From Thalassorhabdus alkalitolerans (GTDB lineage: Bacteria > Bacillota > Bacilli > Bacillales > Marinococcaceae): a stretch of 64,000 nucleotides of DNA. Within the stretch, counting starts at the first letter, position 1, and every line of letters starts with the position of its first letter. Under the pieces are notes generated by a model. It ran no database searches. It saw only the letters and a program-made list of their open reading frames with translations, and had not been told where the DNA came from. Location of the stretch: assembly GCF_042656585.1 (NCBI RefSeq), contig NZ_JBHSPG010000023.1. One strand, given 5' to 3'. Positions 61,483 through 64,000 of this stretch are shown here, in pieces. Position numbers and translations under genes: made by a program.

Positions 61483-64000
61483 ATGAGTAAGCTTATTTTA
61501 ATTGACGGCAACAGTATTGCCTACCGGGCTTTTTTTGCACTGCCCCTTTTAAATAATGAAAAAGGGGTATACACCAACGCGGTTTACGGGTTTACTACGA
61601 TGCTGCTGAAAGTAATTGAAGAAGAAAAGCCGTCTCATATGCTTGTAGCATTTGACGCAGGCAAGACAACCTTTCGTCATAAGACTTATGAAAAATACAA
61701 ATCAGGGCGCCAAAAAACTCCACCGGAGCTTTCTGAGCAGCTTCCTCTTATTAGGGAGGTACTGGATGCGTTCAACATATCAAGGTTTGAAATTGAGAAC
61801 TATGAAGCTGACGACATTATCGGTACTCTGTCGAAGGAAGCAGAAGCACAAAATTGGGAAGTGAAAGTTTATTCAGGAGATAAAGATCTGCTTCAGCTCG
61901 TTAGTGAAAAGACGAAGGTCGCTTTAACCAGAAAAGGGATTACCAACGTAGAAACGTACGACATGAATGCCATAGAAGAGAAATATGGCTTCCATCCCGA
62001 GCAGATTATCGATATGAAGGGTCTTATGGGGGATAGTTCTGATAACATCCCTGGTGTTCCCGGGATAGGAGAAAAGACAGCCATTAAATTACTTAAACAA
62101 TTCGGCACGATTGAAAAAGTACTTGACTCGATCAATGAAATTTCTGGGAAAAAAATGAAGGAGCGCCTTGAGGAAAATAAAGACCAGGCAATGATGAGCA
62201 AAGAGCTGGCTACCATTAATCGTGACTCACCTGTTGATGTGGACCTTTCCACAGTCACATTTGGCGAGTATGATTCAAAGAAGATCACAAGGATCTTTAA
62301 AGAACTTGAATTTTCAAGTCTCCTTGAAAGGTTTGATGCCGGAGAAACGGAAGTTCAAGAGGATTTAAAGGATGTTACCTACAGAAGCGTGGAGGAAGTA
62401 ACAAAGGACATCCTGGTTTCTCCTTCAGCGTTAGTTGTTGAAGTGCCTCAGGAAAACTACCATCAGGCTGATATATGGGGCATAGCCCTGGTAAATGAAA
62501 AAGGACGGTATTTCATTCCTGCAAAGGTAGCCATGGAATCTGAAGTTTTCAGAGAGTGGGCAGCTGATGAGACCGCAGAGAAACTAATGTTTGATACGAA
62601 ACGGGCAGTCGTAGCTCTTGGCTGGAAAGGTATTATTCTTGCCGGTGTCAATTTTGACATGTTAATTGCTTCCTATTTAATTGATCCTTCAACTTCCTCA
62701 CATGAGCTTGCGGATATCGCTTCTAGATACAAGAAAAAAATTGTCGACCAGGATGATGCTGTTTACGGAAAAGGGGCAAAGCGGGCAGAACCAGAAGAAA
62801 ATATTCTGGCAGAGCACCTAGTCCGTAAGGGTGAAACGATATTTACCTTAAAAGAAGAACTTGAGAAAGATCTGAAAGAAAACGAGCAGCATGAGCTTTT
62901 TTCAAATCTTGAATTACCTTTGTCGCTCATTCTTGGGAACATGGAAACGACAGGTGTACAAGTTGATGCAGAGCAGCTTGAAAAAATGGGGGCGGAATTA
63001 GATAAAACATTAAAAGAGCTTGAAAAAGAAATTCATGCTCTGGCGGGAACCGAGTTTAATATTAATTCACCGAAACAGCTCGGACCTATCCTTTTTGAAA
63101 AATTGAATCTTCCTCCTATCAAGAAAACAAAAACGGGGTATTCTACGTCAGCTGATGTTTTAGAGAAGCTTCAAGACAGTCATGAGATTATCCCTAAGCT
63201 TCTTCATTACCGTCAGGTTTCTAAATTGAAATCAACGTACGTAGATGGATTGTTAAAGGTTATTCATCCTGAGACAAACAAAATCCATACGACCTTTAAT
63301 CAGGCAATTACCCAAACCGGACGACTAAGCTCAACAGAACCCAACCTGCAAAATATTCCAATTCGTTTAGAAGAAGGCAGAAAGATTCGCAGAGCTTTTG
63401 TCTCATCGGAAGACAATTGGGTCATACTTGCAGCTGACTATTCACAGATTGAACTGAGAGTTTTAGCTCATATGGCAGGTGATAAAGGGTTACTGGAAGC
63501 TTTTCAAAACAACATGGATGTGCATACAAAGACAGCGATGGATGTCTTTCACGTGGAAGAAGACGGGGTTACTGCTGACATGAGAAGAAGTGCCAAAGCG
63601 GTTAATTTTGGAATCGTCTATGGTATCAGCGATTATGGTTTATCTCAAAGCCTTGGTATAACTCGTAAAGAGGCTCAGGAATTCATAGATCGTTATTTAG
63701 AAAGCTATCCCAAAGTGAAGGAATACATGGAAAACAGTAAAGAAGAAGCAAGAGAAAAGGGTTTCGTCACTACTCTTATGCACCGCCGCCGCTATCTCCC
63801 TGATATTACAAGCCGCAATTTCAACCGCAGAAGCTTTGCCGAGCGGACGGCTATGAATACACCAATACAGGGAACGGCTGCTGATATTATTAAGAAAGCA
63901 ATGGTGGACGTAAGTGAGCGAATGGAGCAGGAAAAGGTGAAAAGCCGCCTGCTTTTACAGGTGCACGATGAACTGATTTTTGAAGTGCCGCCTGAAGAAC
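61483..64000 (+). CDS. polA: DNA polymerase I (3' end cut by window)
   Basis: Repair and primer-removal polymerase. 839 codons are present; about 40 more are expected. The N-terminal 5' nuclease has KLILIDGNSIAYRAF, YEADDIIGTL and GVPGIGEKTA. The middle exonuclease-like domain lacks the usual DxE metal site (VVEVPQENYHQADIWG), as is typical in Bacillus. Polymerase motifs are A, DYSQIELR; B, RRSAKAVNFGIVYG; C, QVHDE. GAGAGGAG precedes ATG at 61483. Confidence 0.96.
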   Translation, partial: MSKLILIDGNSIAYRAFFALPLLNNEKGVYTNAVYGFTTMLLKVIEEEKPSHMLVAFDAGKTTFRHKTYEKYKSGRQKTPPELSEQLPLIREVLDAFNISRFEIENYEADDIIGTLSKEAEAQNWEVKVYSGDKDLLQLVSEKTKVALTRKGITNVETYDMNAIEEKYGFHPEQIIDMKGLMGDSSDNIPGVPGIGEKTAIKLLKQFGTIEKVLDSINEISGKKMKERLEENKDQAMMSKELATINRDSPVDVDLSTVTFGEYDSKKITRIFKELEFSSLLERFDAGETEVQEDLKDVTYRSVEEVTKDILVSPSALVVEVPQENYHQADIWGIALVNEKGRYFIPAKVAMESEVFREWAADETAEKLMFDTKRAVVALGWKGIILAGVNFDMLIASYLIDPSTSSHELADIASRYKKKIVDQDDAVYGKGAKRAEPEENILAEHLVRKGETIFTLKEELEKDLKENEQHELFSNLELPLSLILGNMETTGVQVDAEQLEKMGAELDKTLKELEKEIHALAGTEFNINSPKQLGPILFEKLNLPPIKKTKTGYSTSADVLEKLQDSHEIIPKLLHYRQVSKLKSTYVDGLLKVIHPETNKIHTTFNQAITQTGRLSSTEPNLQNIPIRLEEGRKIRRAFVSSEDNWVILAADYSQIELRVLAHMAGDKGLLEAFQNNMDVHTKTAMDVFHVEEDGVTADMRRSAKAVNFGIVYGISDYGLSQSLGITRKEAQEFIDRYLESYPKVKEYMENSKEEAREKGFVTTLMHRRRYLPDITSRNFNRRSFAERTAMNTPIQGTAADIIKKAMVDVSERMEQEKVKSRLLLQVHDELIFEVPPEE

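Overview
The window reads as a continuous piece of the core chromosome of a spore-forming, probably moderately halophilic or haloalkaliphilic member of the Bacillaceae (Halobacillus-like; inferred, not tested). Spore formation is shown by an alpha/beta-type SASP, YtfJ/GerW, YtrH, YtrI and RefZ. Salt adaptation is suggested by very acidic tails on a penicillin-binding protein and on HflK, and by a TRAP transporter. I see no insertion sequence, prophage, CRISPR array, rRNA or tRNA gene. Gene order largely follows the B. subtilis acuA-acsA to polA interval, so most names rest on family identity plus synteny. Starts were often moved inward to the codon with a proper ribosome binding site.

Layout. 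1-3.2 kb: acuB (partial) and acuA, divergent from acsA (acetyl-CoA synthetase and its control by lysine acetylation). 3.5-7.2 kb: class A penicillin-binding protein with a fibronectin domain and an acidic repeat tail. 7.3-10.1 kb: tyrS behind a tyrosine T-box, and rpsD behind an S4-type autoregulatory leader. 10.1-14.3 kb: free-methionine sulfoxide reductase, refZ, hisJ, ezrA. 14.3-17.5 kb: an unexplained structured RNA candidate, then nifS-thiI and sspA. 17.7-22.2 kb: amidohydrolase, sppA, yteJ, ytfI, ytfJ. 22.3-25.1 kb: an atypical tpx, a ferritin-like/cupin fusion, ytxK. 25.3-31.4 kb: ackA, an EcsC-family gene, argGH and uspA. 31.5-35.2 kb: a 50-residue protein, a short-chain dehydrogenase, a secreted protein, and a TRAP transporter lacking its binding protein. 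35.4-40.5 kb: ytkL, ytoI, ytpI, nrnA, ytzJ, ytrI, ytrH. 40.6-51.1 kb: dnaE, malic enzyme, a FadR-type regulator, accDA, pfkA, pyk. 51.4-56.3 kb: fxsA, ytwI, citZ-icd-mdh. 56.4-64 kb: phoPR, hflKC, polA (partial).

How the genes work together. Central carbon flow dominates: pfkA and pyk feed pyruvate; malic enzyme links malate and pyruvate; accDA commits acetyl-CoA to fatty acids; citZ-icd-mdh form part of the TCA cycle; ackA and acsA handle acetate overflow and re-use. Regulatory sites visible in the DNA include the T-box, the S4 leader, a FadR-type operator before malic enzyme, ARG-box-like sites before argG, a cre-like site before citZ, and a four-repeat Pho box just after phoR.

The window is mostly housekeeping and I found no large novel system. 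The best leads are the Pho box upstream of hflKC, a Tpx without its usual resolving cysteine, the orphan structured RNA before nifS, the malic enzyme/FadR/accDA regulatory arrangement, and the degenerate ferritin-cupin fusion.
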